Shown piece after piece: positions 47,180 through 55,892 of a stretch of 64,000 bases of DNA. Origin of the DNA: Actinopolyspora halophila DSM 43834 (GTDB lineage: Bacteria > Actinomycetota > Actinomycetes > Mycobacteriales > Pseudonocardiaceae); NCBI RefSeq assembly GCF_000371785.1, contig NZ_AQUI01000002.1:5190697-5254696 (forward strand). Direction: 5' to 3'. The notes below the pieces were generated by a model. That model ran no database searches. It was not told the DNA's origin and saw only the letters and a program-made list of their open reading frames with translations. The first letter of the stretch is position 1. Each line of letters begins with the position of its first letter. Position numbers and translations under genes: made by a program.

Positions 47180-47312
47180 GCCCGAAAATTACGGTCTGCT
47201 CGGCACCGTCTCATCCGCCGAACGTGCCAACATGGCTCGGTTCGTCGGTGAGTGCCCGGAATCGAGTTGAACGGCCACACGTGCTTCACCGTGCACTGCA
47301 GACTGGCGGGTG

Positions 47313-47606
47313 ATGACCGCCTACGTGATATCCGAAGTGGAGATACTCGACGAACAGCTCGCCGACCGGTACCGCGAGTTGGCCCGGAACTCGATCGAGC
47401 AGTACGACGGGCGTTACGTGGTCCGCGGTGCGTCGCCGGACGTGGTCGAGGGCAGCTGGCCGGTGGAGCAGCGCGTCGTTGTCGTCGAGTTCCCGAGCAT
47501 GCGGCGCGCACGGGAGTGGTACGACTCGCCCGAGTACGCGCGGGCGCTCGAGGTGCGGGGCTCGGCGCTCGAACGGCGCCTGTTCTTCGTCGAGGGCACC
47601 GACTGA
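47313..47606 (+). CDS. DUF1330 family protein
   Basis: 97 aa, the standard length. It is a ferredoxin-like (dimeric alpha-beta barrel) fold with the signature YDGRYVVRG..VVVEFPSMRRAREWYDSPEY. The biochemical role is not established. ATG 47313 is directly preceded by an in-frame GTG; either may be used. Confidence 0.93.
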   Translation: MTAYVISEVEILDEQLADRYRELARNSIEQYDGRYVVRGASPDVVEGSWPVEQRVVVVEFPSMRRAREWYDSPEYARALEVRGSALERRLFFVEGTD

Positions 47607-47732
47607 GCCCGGCCCACGACACCCCGGCCGAAGTTCCCCGCGGCGGGACGCGACCGCACGGGTTTTCCGCCTCGCGGGACCCGGGTACTCCCCACCGGAA
47701 AGCACGAACACCGGCAGGTGAGGAGTCGTGCC

Positions 47733-48584
47733 TTGAACACACCGCTGAGACTTCCCGCTTCGGAACCCGGTGACTTCTCCGAGGGCAGCGTGTACTTCAT
47801 CGGCAACGCGACCACGCTGATCCGCTACGGCGGTTTCACGATCCTGACCGATCCGACCTTCCTGCACCGGGGCGAGCACGTGCACCTCGGCCACGGCATG
47901 TACGCCCGGCGCGAGGTGGAACCGGCCTGTCAGATCGCCGACCTGCCACCGCTGGACCTCATCGTGCTCTCCCACCACCACGGAGACCACTTCGACGACG
48001 TGGCCGCCGAACAACTGGACAAGAGCGTGCCCATCATCACCACCGAGCACGCGGTGGGGCTGCTGTCCGAGCAGGGGTTCACCGGGGGACGCGCGTTGGA
48101 CACCTGGCAGTCCCGAACCGTGACCAAGGGCGACGACGAGGTGTGCATCACCGCGATGCCTGCCAAGCACGACCCCGACCCGGTCGCGGGCATGCTGCCA
48201 CCGACCATGGGCAGCCTGCTGGACTTCAGCGGCGGCGAGGACCGGGGCGGGGCCTTCCGGCTCTACATCAGCGGGGACACGCTGCTGCACGACCGGCTCC
48301 ACGACATCCCGCGGCGCCACCCCGGCATCGACCTGGCCCTGGTGCACGCGGGCGGGACGACGCTGCTGGGCACGGTGGTCACCATGACCGGCGAACAGGC
48401 CGTCCGGGCCGTGGAGATAGTCGACCCGCGCACGGCGGTTCCCATCCACTACAACGACTACTCGGTCTTCCGCTCCGGGCTGGACGAGGTCGAGGAGGCC
48501 GCGGCCACGTCATCGACGTCGGCGCGGTTCCACTACCTCGCCCACGGTGAGACCCACCGGTTCCGCCCCCTCGAACAGCGGTGA
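47733..48584 (+). CDS. Metallo-beta-lactamase-fold hydrolase (UlaG/YtnP-like)
   Basis: 283 aa. The MBL metal motif HHHGDHFDD (H-x-H-x-D-H) is present, with the later ligands TTEH, ISGDT and the closing IHYNDY. This supports a di-metal hydrolase related to COG2220 (L-ascorbate-6-phosphate lactonase-like). TTG 47733 is chosen because GAGGAG is 7 nt upstream; GTG 47718 is an alternative. It follows the DUF1330 gene by 126 bp. Confidence 0.87.
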   Translation: MNTPLRLPASEPGDFSEGSVYFIGNATTLIRYGGFTILTDPTFLHRGEHVHLGHGMYARREVEPACQIADLPPLDLIVLSHHHGDHFDDVAAEQLDKSVPIITTEHAVGLLSEQGFTGGRALDTWQSRTVTKGDDEVCITAMPAKHDPDPVAGMLPPTMGSLLDFSGGEDRGGAFRLYISGDTLLHDRLHDIPRRHPGIDLALVHAGGTTLLGTVVTMTGEQAVRAVEIVDPRTAVPIHYNDYSVFRSGLDEVEEAAATSSTSARFHYLAHGETHRFRPLEQR

Positions 48585-48671
48585 GTGCCCGGAACGCGGG
48601 AACGCCGGTGCTCCGCACTGCCACGGGAGGTGCGGCGGCGACTTCCGGCCGGATTTCGATAACCTCGTCCC

Positions 48672-49301
48672 GTGCCGAACCTCTCCGAGTGGTGGATCTT
48701 CCTGGGGACCGCGACGCTGATAGCCGTCGCCCCCGGCCCCGGAATCCTGTACGTGCTCGCCCGCAGCCTGCACGGCGGCAGAACCGAGGGGGTCCGCTCG
48801 GCCATCGGCACCTTCCTCGGAGCAGCGGTGCACGTGCTCGCCGCCACGGTCGGCCTGTCCGCGCTGCTGGCCACCTCGGCTCTGGCGTTCACCGCGGTCA
48901 AGTTCCTCGGAGCCGCCTATCTGATCTACCTGGGCGCGCGCACCCTGTGGGAACTGCGGCGAGTCCCCGCGGCACAGCAGGCCACGGCCCCGGAGCAGCG
49001 CGGCTCCGCGGTGACCCAGGGCCTGGTCACCGAAGTGCTCAACCCGAAGACGGCGATGTTCTTCCTGGCGTTCATACCGCAGTTCGTGCACCCCGAACGG
49101 GGTTCGCAGAGCATCGCCTTCCTCGCCCTCGGGCTGGCCTTCGTCGTGCTCGCCTCCACCGCCGACCTGCTCGTGGCCGTCTTCGCCGGTTCACTCGGCA
49201 CCTGGATCGCCAACAACCCGCGCTGGCAACGACGCCAGCACGCCGCCAGCGGCGCCACCCTCATCGGACTCGGCGGAGCGCTCGCCCTGTCACAGCGGTG
49301 A
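48672..49301 (+). CDS. LysE/RhtB-family amino-acid exporter
   Basis: 209 aa with six TM helices. The signature IAVAPGPGILYVLARSLHGGRTEGVRSAIG (core PGPGILYVLARS) is typical. The family exports lysine, threonine or homoserine lactones. The last 25 codons including TGA (49227-49302) are repeated exactly at 51216-51291, so this 3' end was used as an integration site by the cassette that follows. Confidence 0.94.
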   Translation: MPNLSEWWIFLGTATLIAVAPGPGILYVLARSLHGGRTEGVRSAIGTFLGAAVHVLAATVGLSALLATSALAFTAVKFLGAAYLIYLGARTLWELRRVPAAQQATAPEQRGSAVTQGLVTEVLNPKTAMFFLAFIPQFVHPERGSQSIAFLALGLAFVVLASTADLLVAVFAGSLGTWIANNPRWQRRQHAASGATLIGLGGALALSQR

Positions 49302-49302
49302 A
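49227..49302 (+). repeat. 76-bp direct repeat, left copy (att-like)
   Basis: Starts CAACGACGCCAGCACGCCGC and is identical over 76 bp to 51216-51291. It codes for the C-terminus of LysE and, on the other strand, for the last 13 residues of the phosphoribosyltransferase. Confidence 0.95.
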
Positions 49303-50127
49303 GCTCGGGGACGAGCACGACGAACTCACCTCATCGAACATCCACCCCCCCCGGACAGGGCATTCGAAAGCATCGTAAGGCTCGATACAGGAATCCAATA
49401 GCTCCCGGTGATCCGGCCAATCGTGTCGACACCACCTGGCCACGCACAGCGCCGTAACCTGTTCCGCACCCGCGTCGCTGAGCGCCACGGCGGCTGATTG
49501 TGCCTTCGCCCCCGATGTCCACGTGTCGTCCACGAGCAACACGTGCTTGCCCTTCACACGATCCGAATACCGCTCCGGTACGACGAACCTGTCGCTGCGC
49601 ACGGTACGGCTGGTGTCGTCGATACCAGGGCCGATTGCCAGAGCCAGACGGTTGTCGATCCCATTACGAAAAGCGACATGCCGCGCCAGCTCTGCCACGG
49701 GGTGTTCCGGTCCGGGTTTGCTCGAAGAAGGAACGAAAGTCACCGAATCCCAGATTCGTCCCGCTGATTCGGCAACGCACCGAGCGTGGATACCGGTAGC
49801 GACCGAAACCATCAGCCGCAGGTGGTTGAGGCACCTCTCCACCGGAGAGCCGGGCCACTTGTACGCTCGCACGGTGTGTGCCGACTGGTGTTGCGTCCGT
49901 GGTTGCTGACCACGAACGTATGTCAGCAGCAGCACCCGGTCCGCCAGTCGGTCACCGAACTCCGCACGATGCCCGGCACACCTGGAACAAATCTCCTCAT
50001 CGGAGGAAACCGGCCCAGCGCACACCAGACAGGTCACACCGTGGACCTTCCTCGTGTTGTGGAAGAACCCGCCCACCCGACGGGTCAGTTGCCGCCGTAA
50101 CTCCAGCTGAAGCTCCCCATCAGTCAC
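49261..50127 (-). CDS. ComF-like zinc-finger phosphoribosyltransferase
   Basis: 288 aa. The N-terminal zinc finger has CLVC and CSRC pairs (about residues 33-50). The PRPP-binding motif is HVLLVDDTWTSGAKA near residue 210. ComF proteins are linked to DNA uptake, but here the partner is a DprA-like protein, the gene sits in a mobile cassette, and no other competence gene is present. ATG 50127 overlaps the dprA-like stop by 4 bp. The last 13 residues (FTAVTGRALRRVR) come from the repeat shared with lysE. Confidence 0.85.
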   Translation of the reverse strand: MTDGELQLELRRQLTRRVGGFFHNTRKVHGVTCLVCAGPVSSDEEICSRCAGHRAEFGDRLADRVLLLTYVRGQQPRTQHQSAHTVRAYKWPGSPVERCLNHLRLMVSVATGIHARCVAESAGRIWDSVTFVPSSSKPGPEHPVAELARHVAFRNGIDNRLALAIGPGIDDTSRTVRSDRFVVPERYSDRVKGKHVLLVDDTWTSGAKAQSAAVALSDAGAEQVTALCVARWCRHDWPDHRELLDSCIEPYDAFECPVRGGWMFDEVSSSCSSPSFTAVTGRALRRVR

Positions 50128-51059
50128 GACGTCGCCAAAGCGAGCAGCCGGGAAACCTCCCGTTCACCACTGGCCAACCGTTCCGCGACACCGACGGCCT
50201 CCTCCGGAGTGTCGGCGACGAAGACACCGGGCTGCGCGCACAGCTGCGCTCCCCAGTCCGTCCCTCTTGCCACAGGCTTCATCAGAATCACCGGCCGCCC
50301 GTGCTCGACCGCCATGCGCGCCTGAATCCGTGCTCCACTGCGTTCCCCTGCCTCGACAACGATCGTGGCTACGCCGTAGGCACTCATCGTCGCGTTTCTC
50401 ATCGGGAAACTCTGCTTGGTCGGAGGAGAGTCGGGCCAGAACTGGGACAGTACGAGCCCCTCCCGAGCGATCCGTTCCTGCAACTCCCGGTTCGCCGCGG
50501 GATAGACCCGACGAATACCGTTTCCGAGGATCGCTACCGTCCGGCCACCGTTGTCGAGCGTGGCAGTGTGCGCTGCGGCATCGATTCCGTTCGCCAGCCC
50601 AGAAAGCACCGTGAACCCCGCACCGGACAGCCCACGGGCGACATCGGCGGTAACCGCACGAGCGTATTCCGAAGCCGCACGGGAACCCACTACCGAAACC
50701 GCGCTCTCGTCAGGAACAAGTTTTCCACGAGCGAAGACGAACGGGGGAGCCTGATTCACCTCGAGGAGACGAGGTGGGTAGTACTCGTCCTGGAAAGTGA
50801 GGAAGTCGAATTCCTCATTACTCCAGGAAGCGACATCCTCCAACGCCTGTTCGATTCCCTCATCCGGAGGATGCTCCAACGACGTCATCTCGAACAAGGC
50901 AGTCTCCCCGGACAAGGAGCTCCCGAAACGCTCGCGAACAGCGCACGCGCTACCGGCCTCGGCCACCTCGGAAGTGATCGTCGACCACGACATCCCCTCC
51001 GGACGTGCCCGTAGCAGGGCAACCAATGCCGCTCGTTCCTCGTCGTCCCAGGAGCTCAT
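50124..51059 (-). CDS. DprA/Smf-like SLOG protein
   Basis: 311 aa. The Rossmann-like SLOG core is clear: SVVGSRAASEYA, SGLANGIDAAAH, GNGIRRVYPAANREL, SFPMRNATMSAYG and EAGERSGARIQARMA. Compared with housekeeping DprA, the RNRIIAGLS and TA-x-x-A motifs are altered, and the C-terminal winged helix is missing or short. An N-terminal helical segment (DDEERAALVALL) precedes it. The family binds ssDNA, or nucleotides in conflict systems. It is the first gene of the cassette, under the SOS box at 51186-51201. Confidence 0.87.
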   Translation of the reverse strand: MSSWDDEERAALVALLRARPEGMSWSTITSEVAEAGSACAVRERFGSSLSGETALFEMTSLEHPPDEGIEQALEDVASWSNEEFDFLTFQDEYYPPRLLEVNQAPPFVFARGKLVPDESAVSVVGSRAASEYARAVTADVARGLSGAGFTVLSGLANGIDAAAHTATLDNGGRTVAILGNGIRRVYPAANRELQERIAREGLVLSQFWPDSPPTKQSFPMRNATMSAYGVATIVVEAGERSGARIQARMAVEHGRPVILMKPVARGTDWGAQLCAQPGVFVADTPEEAVGVAERLASGEREVSRLLALATS

Positions 51060-51185
51060 ACCCGAAAGCCTAGGAGATGTGAGCGCACCCGGCTCTTCCC
51101 AGGGGTCCACCGAACCGGATGAAGCGCTGCGCATGGACACCTCTCAAGCTTTCGGACACGGACCTCGACCGTCCGCAACAGTGTA

Positions 51186-51201
51186 TCGAACACGGGTTCG
51201 A
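51186..51201 (-). promoter_or_regulatory. SOS (LexA) box upstream of the dprA-like gene
   Basis: TCGAACACGGGTTCGA is a perfect match to the actinobacterial LexA operator TCGAAC-N4-GTTCGA. On the minus strand TACACT, a -10-like hexamer, follows directly. The cassette operon starts about 125 bp downstream, so it should be induced by DNA damage. Confidence 0.8.
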
Positions 51202-51215
51202 CGAGCCAGGCGAGA

Positions 51216-51291
51216 CAACGACGCCAGCACGCCGCCAGCGGCGCCACCCTCATCGGACTCGGCGGAGCGCTCGCCCTGTCACAGCGGTGAA
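51216..51291 (+). repeat. 76-bp direct repeat, right copy (att-like)
   Basis: A perfect copy of 49227-49302. Here it is not part of a gene, only a fragment of the lysE 3' end. The sequence 5' of it shows no similarity to lysE. Confidence 0.95.
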
Positions 51292-51342
51292 CTCCCGAAA
51301 ACCGCTCCCACGCGCGGACCCGGGCCCCTAGGATCTCCGCAC

Positions 51343-52518
51343 GTGCGCCTGCTGTTCACCACTCTCGCCGCCCACGGACACACCCGCCCCCTGCTCCCGC
51401 TGGCCACCGCCGCACGCGCGGCCGGTCACGAGGTCGACTTCGCCACCGGCCCGGACATGCACCCGACGCTGCGGGAAGCGGGATTCGAACCGCTCACCGC
51501 GGGAACCTCGATCCTCGAAGCCGGAGCCAGGACCACCCGCGAACTCTTCGGCACCGCACCGGACGACCCCGAACTCACCGGACAGCAGCTCGCCCGCGTC
51601 GGCGCGGAGACCTTCGGAAGAACCCTGCCGCGCCGCCTCCTCGCCGACCTCGCCCCACTAATGGAGCGAACCACACCGGACGTGGTCGTTTTCGACAGCG
51701 CCAACAGCGGGGCGGAGATCGCCGCGCGGATCGCAGGCATCCCCGCGCTGTCCCACGGGCTCGGCCCGGACACCCCCACCGGCTTCGAAGAGCACGAGCG
51801 GCTGCTGGCCGAGTTCAGCGCCGAGCTCGGTCTGTCGGCACCGGAACCGGGGCGCACGACCCCCTACCTGGACATCTATCCACCCTCGCTGCGCACCGCG
51901 GAAACGCGGAACGAACACCGCCGCTTCGCGCTGCGGCCGGCCCCACGACCGGGGGACACCCCACCGCCCGAACGACTGCTGCACCGCGAACCCGGGCACG
52001 GACTGGCGTACCTGACCTTCGGAACCGGCTTCGGCACCGCCGAGCTGCTGCGCGAGGCAGCGGCGGCACTCGCCGGGCTGCCCCTGCGAGTGCTGGTGGC
52101 CACCGGTCCCGTCGACCCCGCCGAGCTGGGCGAGCAACCGGACAACGTCACCGTGGAAAGCTGGCTGCCGCAGTCGGAGCTGCTGCCGCACCTGGACCTG
52201 ATCGTGCACCACGGCGGCAGCGGCACCACCCTCGGCGCGTTGAGCGCGGCGCTGCCCCAGCTGCTGCTGCCCAGGGGAGCCGACCAGTTCGCCAACGCCG
52301 AGGTGATCCGCGCCTCCGGTGCGGGGGAGAGCCTGCTGCCCGAGCAGTTCGAAACCGGGGCCGTCACAGCCGCGGCACGACGACTGCTGGCCGACCCGGC
52401 CCCGCGGGAGGTGGCGAGCCGGGTGGCCTCCGAGATCGCCGCCATGCCCGCTCCGGAGGAAGTGGTCGGGCGGCTGCCGGAACTCGTCGCTCTCGCCGAG
52501 CGGTGGCCCTGTGGATAA
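51343..52518 (+). CDS. GT1-family glycosyltransferase (MGT type)
   Basis: 391 aa, the usual length for antibiotic or macrolide glycosyltransferases. The N-terminal acceptor domain starts RLLFTTLAAHGHTRPLLPLA. The C-terminal nucleotide-sugar motif is WLPQSELLPHLDLIVHHGGSGTTLGALSAALPQLLLPRGADQ, of which HHGGSGTT binds the sugar nucleotide. GTG 51343 with AGGA about 9 nt upstream begins the first strand. The acceptor is unknown. Confidence 0.93.
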   Translation: MRLLFTTLAAHGHTRPLLPLATAARAAGHEVDFATGPDMHPTLREAGFEPLTAGTSILEAGARTTRELFGTAPDDPELTGQQLARVGAETFGRTLPRRLLADLAPLMERTTPDVVVFDSANSGAEIAARIAGIPALSHGLGPDTPTGFEEHERLLAEFSAELGLSAPEPGRTTPYLDIYPPSLRTAETRNEHRRFALRPAPRPGDTPPPERLLHREPGHGLAYLTFGTGFGTAELLREAAAALAGLPLRVLVATGPVDPAELGEQPDNVTVESWLPQSELLPHLDLIVHHGGSGTTLGALSAALPQLLLPRGADQFANAEVIRASGAGESLLPEQFETGAVTAAARRLLADPAPREVASRVASEIAAMPAPEEVVGRLPELVALAERWPCG

Positions 52519-52521
52519 CCT

Positions 52522-52541
52522 CCGATTTCAGGCAAAATCGG
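52522..52541. terminator. Small hairpin between convergent genes
   Basis: CCGATTT and AAATCGG form a 7-bp stem with a 6-nt loop between the glycosyltransferase and the phosphoesterase. Confidence 0.5.
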
Positions 52542-52592
52542 GAACAGCCAGGCGACGTCCCGCCGACAGCGCACCGCCCCTGCTGACCCGCT

Positions 52593-53771
52593 TCAGCGCT
52601 GCTCCGGCCCCAGCGGCAGCGGAGCCATCGGCTGGTCCTGCGGGCTCATGTCGATGCCGAAGTCCCGGGCGAAGACCATGCGGGTATCGCGCAGCACTCC
52701 TTCCGTGCTCTCGTCCAGAGTGAACACCCTGGCTCCGCGCAGCCGGTGCCTGTCCGCGCCGTCGAGCCCGTACGGCCCGAAACCGGTGCCGGAGGAGTAG
52801 CCCAGCAGCACCCCGTAGTAGTCGCCCACGTACGAGTTCACGTGGTCGTGTCCGCAGAACACTCCCCGCACGTCGCCACGTTCGAGGACCGCGGTGAACA
52901 TGCCGCTGTTGAACGGCCCCGGGCACTCGTCCTCGTTGCGCTCGCCCTCGATCCCGTGCTTTTCCACCGCGCGGGCGTGGTCCTGCTCGCTGCGCGAGTC
53001 CACCCCGGCGAACCACATGAACCGGTGTTCCCACAACGGGATGTGCATCCACATCAGCCCCGGAACCCTGCCGCCCGCGGCCCGTTCGAGCTTCCGCGAG
53101 GTCTCCGAGTACCACCGGATCTGGTCCGGGCGGACCCAGCCCCAGTACGGGTACCCCTCGAAATCCTGTCCGGCGATGGTGTCCGGAGCGTAGCGGCCCG
53201 AATCGACCAGCCACAGCGCGAAAGCCGCCCGTCCGTCGTGCGAACCGGCCACGGTCAGCACCGCGTCCCCGGTGCCGCTGCTGTCCCGCGGCCCTCGTTC
53301 GTTGAGGTTGTGCTCGTAGCTCATGCAGAACTCCAGCATGTCCTGTTCGGACATACCGGATCTCCGCTCGGAGTCCTCGTCGTGGTTGCCGAACGTGATC
53401 GCCCACGGCACACCACGCGACTCCATGGGTGTGACCACGTTGTTGATGGCCTGCTTGACCTGGACCTCGCTGTCGCAGTCACCGTTGATGACGTCACCGT
53501 TGATCAGCGCGAAGTCCGGCCGCTCGGAGTCCAGGGTGCGTTCCACGAGTTCGACGGTGCGTCGATCGGTGCGCTCGTCGTCCTGCGTGTCGTTGAACTG
53601 CACCACCCGGAAGGTCCCGTCCTGCCGGAAGCGCAGCTTCGGCTCCGGAACCCCGCCCTCCCGCGCGGTTCCCTCCCGGGCCACCGCCGGGGTCGCCGCT
53701 GCCGCGGCGGCCCCCACGCCGGTGGCCCGGAACAACGCACGTCGCCCGATGGATCCTGTCCGCTCGCTCAT
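52593..53771 (-). CDS. Tat-exported metallophosphoesterase
   Basis: 392 aa. The N-terminal twin-arginine signal (RRALFRATGVGAAAAAATPAVA) sends it outside the membrane folded. The calcineurin-like motifs are QFNDTQD, NGDVINGD, FGNHD, WMHIPLWE and CGHDHVN, all metal ligands. It resembles DCR2 / purple acid phosphatase-29-like phosphatases. It may release phosphate from extracellular esters. ATG 53771 fits the signal peptide. It is divergent from the GH9 gene. Confidence 0.92.
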   Translation of the reverse strand: MSERTGSIGRRALFRATGVGAAAAAATPAVAREGTAREGGVPEPKLRFRQDGTFRVVQFNDTQDDERTDRRTVELVERTLDSERPDFALINGDVINGDCDSEVQVKQAINNVVTPMESRGVPWAITFGNHDEDSERRSGMSEQDMLEFCMSYEHNLNERGPRDSSGTGDAVLTVAGSHDGRAAFALWLVDSGRYAPDTIAGQDFEGYPYWGWVRPDQIRWYSETSRKLERAAGGRVPGLMWMHIPLWEHRFMWFAGVDSRSEQDHARAVEKHGIEGERNEDECPGPFNSGMFTAVLERGDVRGVFCGHDHVNSYVGDYYGVLLGYSSGTGFGPYGLDGADRHRLRGARVFTLDESTEGVLRDTRMVFARDFGIDMSPQDQPMAPLPLGPEQR

Positions 53772-54000
53772 ACCGCCCCAACCGTTCGGTGCCACCTCGA
53801 CGTGGCAGCACCGTAAGCGCACCGGGTGACCCCGCGGTGGGTGTTTCGCGAACACCGGGTGAAAACCACGATCCCTCCCGGAATCGCCCCGGATGTTCCT
53901 CCGGAAACGCTCGTGCCCCGCCTTCCGAAAGGAGCAATCGGGCTCGCGAAAGCAGCAAGACCGGGAGCACACCCTTGCCAACCCCCTTCGGTGCCCCCCT

Positions 54001-54034
54001 AACCTCCCAAAAGGTTTAGACCAAATCGGAGGTT
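54001..54034 (+). promoter_or_regulatory. SD-sequestering hairpin and dre-like site before the GH9 gene
   Basis: AACCTCC (54001-54007) is the exact complement of GGAGGTT (54028-54034), which contains the GH9 ribosome-binding site. The 20-nt loop contains GGTTTAGACC (54013-54022), close to the TGGTCTAGACCA core of DasR-type (dre) operators. Either a translational switch or a repressor site is possible. Confidence 0.45.
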
Positions 54035-54038
54035 GAGC

Positions 54039-55883
54039 ATGTCCGCAGGCATCGACCGACGCCGCTTCCTCGCGGGATCCGCGGCCGTCGGTGGCGGCAC
54101 GGCCGTGAGCTCACTGGCAGGCACCGCCACCGCAGAAACCGCGCGCGGTCACGGCGACGACAGCACGGTGCGGGTGCACGTCAACCAGGTCGGCTACGAA
54201 CCGCACGCCCCGAAAACCGCCGTGCTCACCGCCGACCACCGCGTGCGCATCGACTGGTGCGCGCTCGTGGACACCGGAACGGGCGAAACCGTCCACCGGG
54301 CACGTCCCCACTACGTCGGACCGGTCCACGACTGGGGAGGTCGGCACCACTGGAGACTCGACTTCTCCGAGCTCTCCACCGCGGGCGAGTACGTGCTGCG
54401 GGCGGGCGCGGGCAGCGGCAGGCACGGTGAATCAGCGCCCTTCACCGTCACCGCGTACGCGCTGGAACGCGGCACCCTCTCCCACGTGGCGCACTGGTTC
54501 AAGGCCACCCGCTGCTCCGGGCGATTCGACCGGCGGGACCACTCCCTGCCCGTGGGCGAGAACGACTCGGGCGGGATCGACGCGCACGGCGGCTGGTACG
54601 ACGCCACCGGGGACTTCGGCAAGCACTTCACCCAGCTCTCGCAGCACAGCTACTTCAACACGCTGTCCATCCCGCTGACGGCATGGGTGCTGCTCAAGGC
54701 CCACGAGCAGCTCACCGCACGCGACAACGCGGAACTCACCCAGCTGCGCACCTGGTTGTGCGACGAAGGCCTGTACGGCGCCGACTACCTCACCAGGGTG
54801 AAACGTCCGGAGGGGACGTTCTGCCACTCGGTCATGCAGCCCGGCCCACCCAAGGACCCGGCGCTGCGCTACCTGAGAGCCGTCGAGCAGGACGGCGAAC
54901 GCCTGGTCCGCCAGGTCAACCACCGCGAGGGCGCAGGCGTGGCGATCGCGGCGCTGGCGCTGGCATCCACCCTCGCCCCCTCCGGCGAGCGCTCCCCGGA
55001 GGAGTACCTGCGCACCGCCGAGAACGCCTTCGCCCACCTCCGGCAGCACAACACCGCGATGACCAACGACGGGGCCGAGAACATCCAGGACGACTACAAC
55101 GCCCTGGTAGCCGCCGTGGAACTGCACAAGGCCACCGGCGACGGCACCTACCGCGCGGCCGCCGACGAGCGGGCCGACAACCTGATGAACCGGCTGTCCT
55201 CCTGGCGCGGCCACCGGGACTACTGGCGCGCCGACGACGGGGACCGTCCGTACTTCCACCCCTCCGACGCGGGATTGCCCGTGGTGAGCCTGCTGAACTA
55301 CCTGGACATCGCCGACCCCGCGCGGACCGAGCGGGTACTGGACGTGGTGCGCAGGTCGTTGTCCTTCGAGCTGCGAGTCACCGCGGAAGTGACCAACCCC
55401 TACGGCTACGCGCGCGAGCTGGTCCAGGACGGCACGGGGCACCGGCACACCTCGTTCTTCTTCCCGCACGACGTGACCCCGCGAACCGACGACCGGTGGT
55501 GGCAGGGCGAGAACGCCAGGATCGCCTCGCTGGCCACCGCGGCCCGGATGGCGGCCGAACGGTTCGACGGGGAGTTCGCCGCCGAGCTGCGCCGCTACGC
55601 GGCCGATCAGCTCAACTGGATCCTCGGGCTCAACCCGTTCGAGGTGTGCATGCTCGGTGGCAGCGGCAGGAACAATCCCCGGTACATGTGGTTGGACTCC
55701 TGGCAGTTCCTGAACACGGCAGGTGGGATCGCCAACGGCATCACCGGGCGGAACCCGGACGGTTCGGGAATCCTGTGGAACCGCGGTTACTCCGAGACCG
55801 GCGAGGACTGGGACTGGCGCTGGACGGAGCAGTGGTTGCCGCACGCCACCTGGTACCTGTACGCCGTCAGCGCCGGAGGCTGA
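54039..55883 (+). CDS. Tat-exported glycoside hydrolase family 9 (cellulase-like)
   Basis: 614 aa. The Tat signal is DRRRFLAGSAAVGGGTAVS. Residues about 40-140 are a CelD_N Ig-like domain (VHVNQVGYEPHAPKTAVL). The GH9 (alpha/alpha)6 barrel follows, with the nucleophile-region HGGWYDATGDFGKH carrying the two catalytic-water Asp residues. The end, ILGLNPFEVCMLGG..GRNNPRYM, is typical. It cleaves beta-1,4-glucans or related glycans outside the cell. ATG 54039 has GGAGG 6 nt upstream, and that RBS can be paired by AACCTCC. Confidence 0.92.
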   Translation: MSAGIDRRRFLAGSAAVGGGTAVSSLAGTATAETARGHGDDSTVRVHVNQVGYEPHAPKTAVLTADHRVRIDWCALVDTGTGETVHRARPHYVGPVHDWGGRHHWRLDFSELSTAGEYVLRAGAGSGRHGESAPFTVTAYALERGTLSHVAHWFKATRCSGRFDRRDHSLPVGENDSGGIDAHGGWYDATGDFGKHFTQLSQHSYFNTLSIPLTAWVLLKAHEQLTARDNAELTQLRTWLCDEGLYGADYLTRVKRPEGTFCHSVMQPGPPKDPALRYLRAVEQDGERLVRQVNHREGAGVAIAALALASTLAPSGERSPEEYLRTAENAFAHLRQHNTAMTNDGAENIQDDYNALVAAVELHKATGDGTYRAAADERADNLMNRLSSWRGHRDYWRADDGDRPYFHPSDAGLPVVSLLNYLDIADPARTERVLDVVRRSLSFELRVTAEVTNPYGYARELVQDGTGHRHTSFFFPHDVTPRTDDRWWQGENARIASLATAARMAAERFDGEFAAELRRYAADQLNWILGLNPFEVCMLGGSGRNNPRYMWLDSWQFLNTAGGIANGITGRNPDGSGILWNRGYSETGEDWDWRWTEQWLPHATWYLYAVSAGG

Positions 55884-55892
55884 CCCGAATCC

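Larger units (their letters stand above)
49227..51291. mobile_element. 1,989-bp integrative cassette (dprA-like + PRTase) in lysE 3' end
   Basis: Between the two 76-bp repeats lie exactly two minus-strand genes and an SOS-box promoter. Base composition is visibly lower in GC (50-55% in sampled 60-base lines such as 49621 and 50761) than the flanks. No integrase is present, so mobility would depend on a recombinase in trans. The site lies between lysE and the glycosyltransferase, which would be adjacent without it. Confidence 0.82.
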
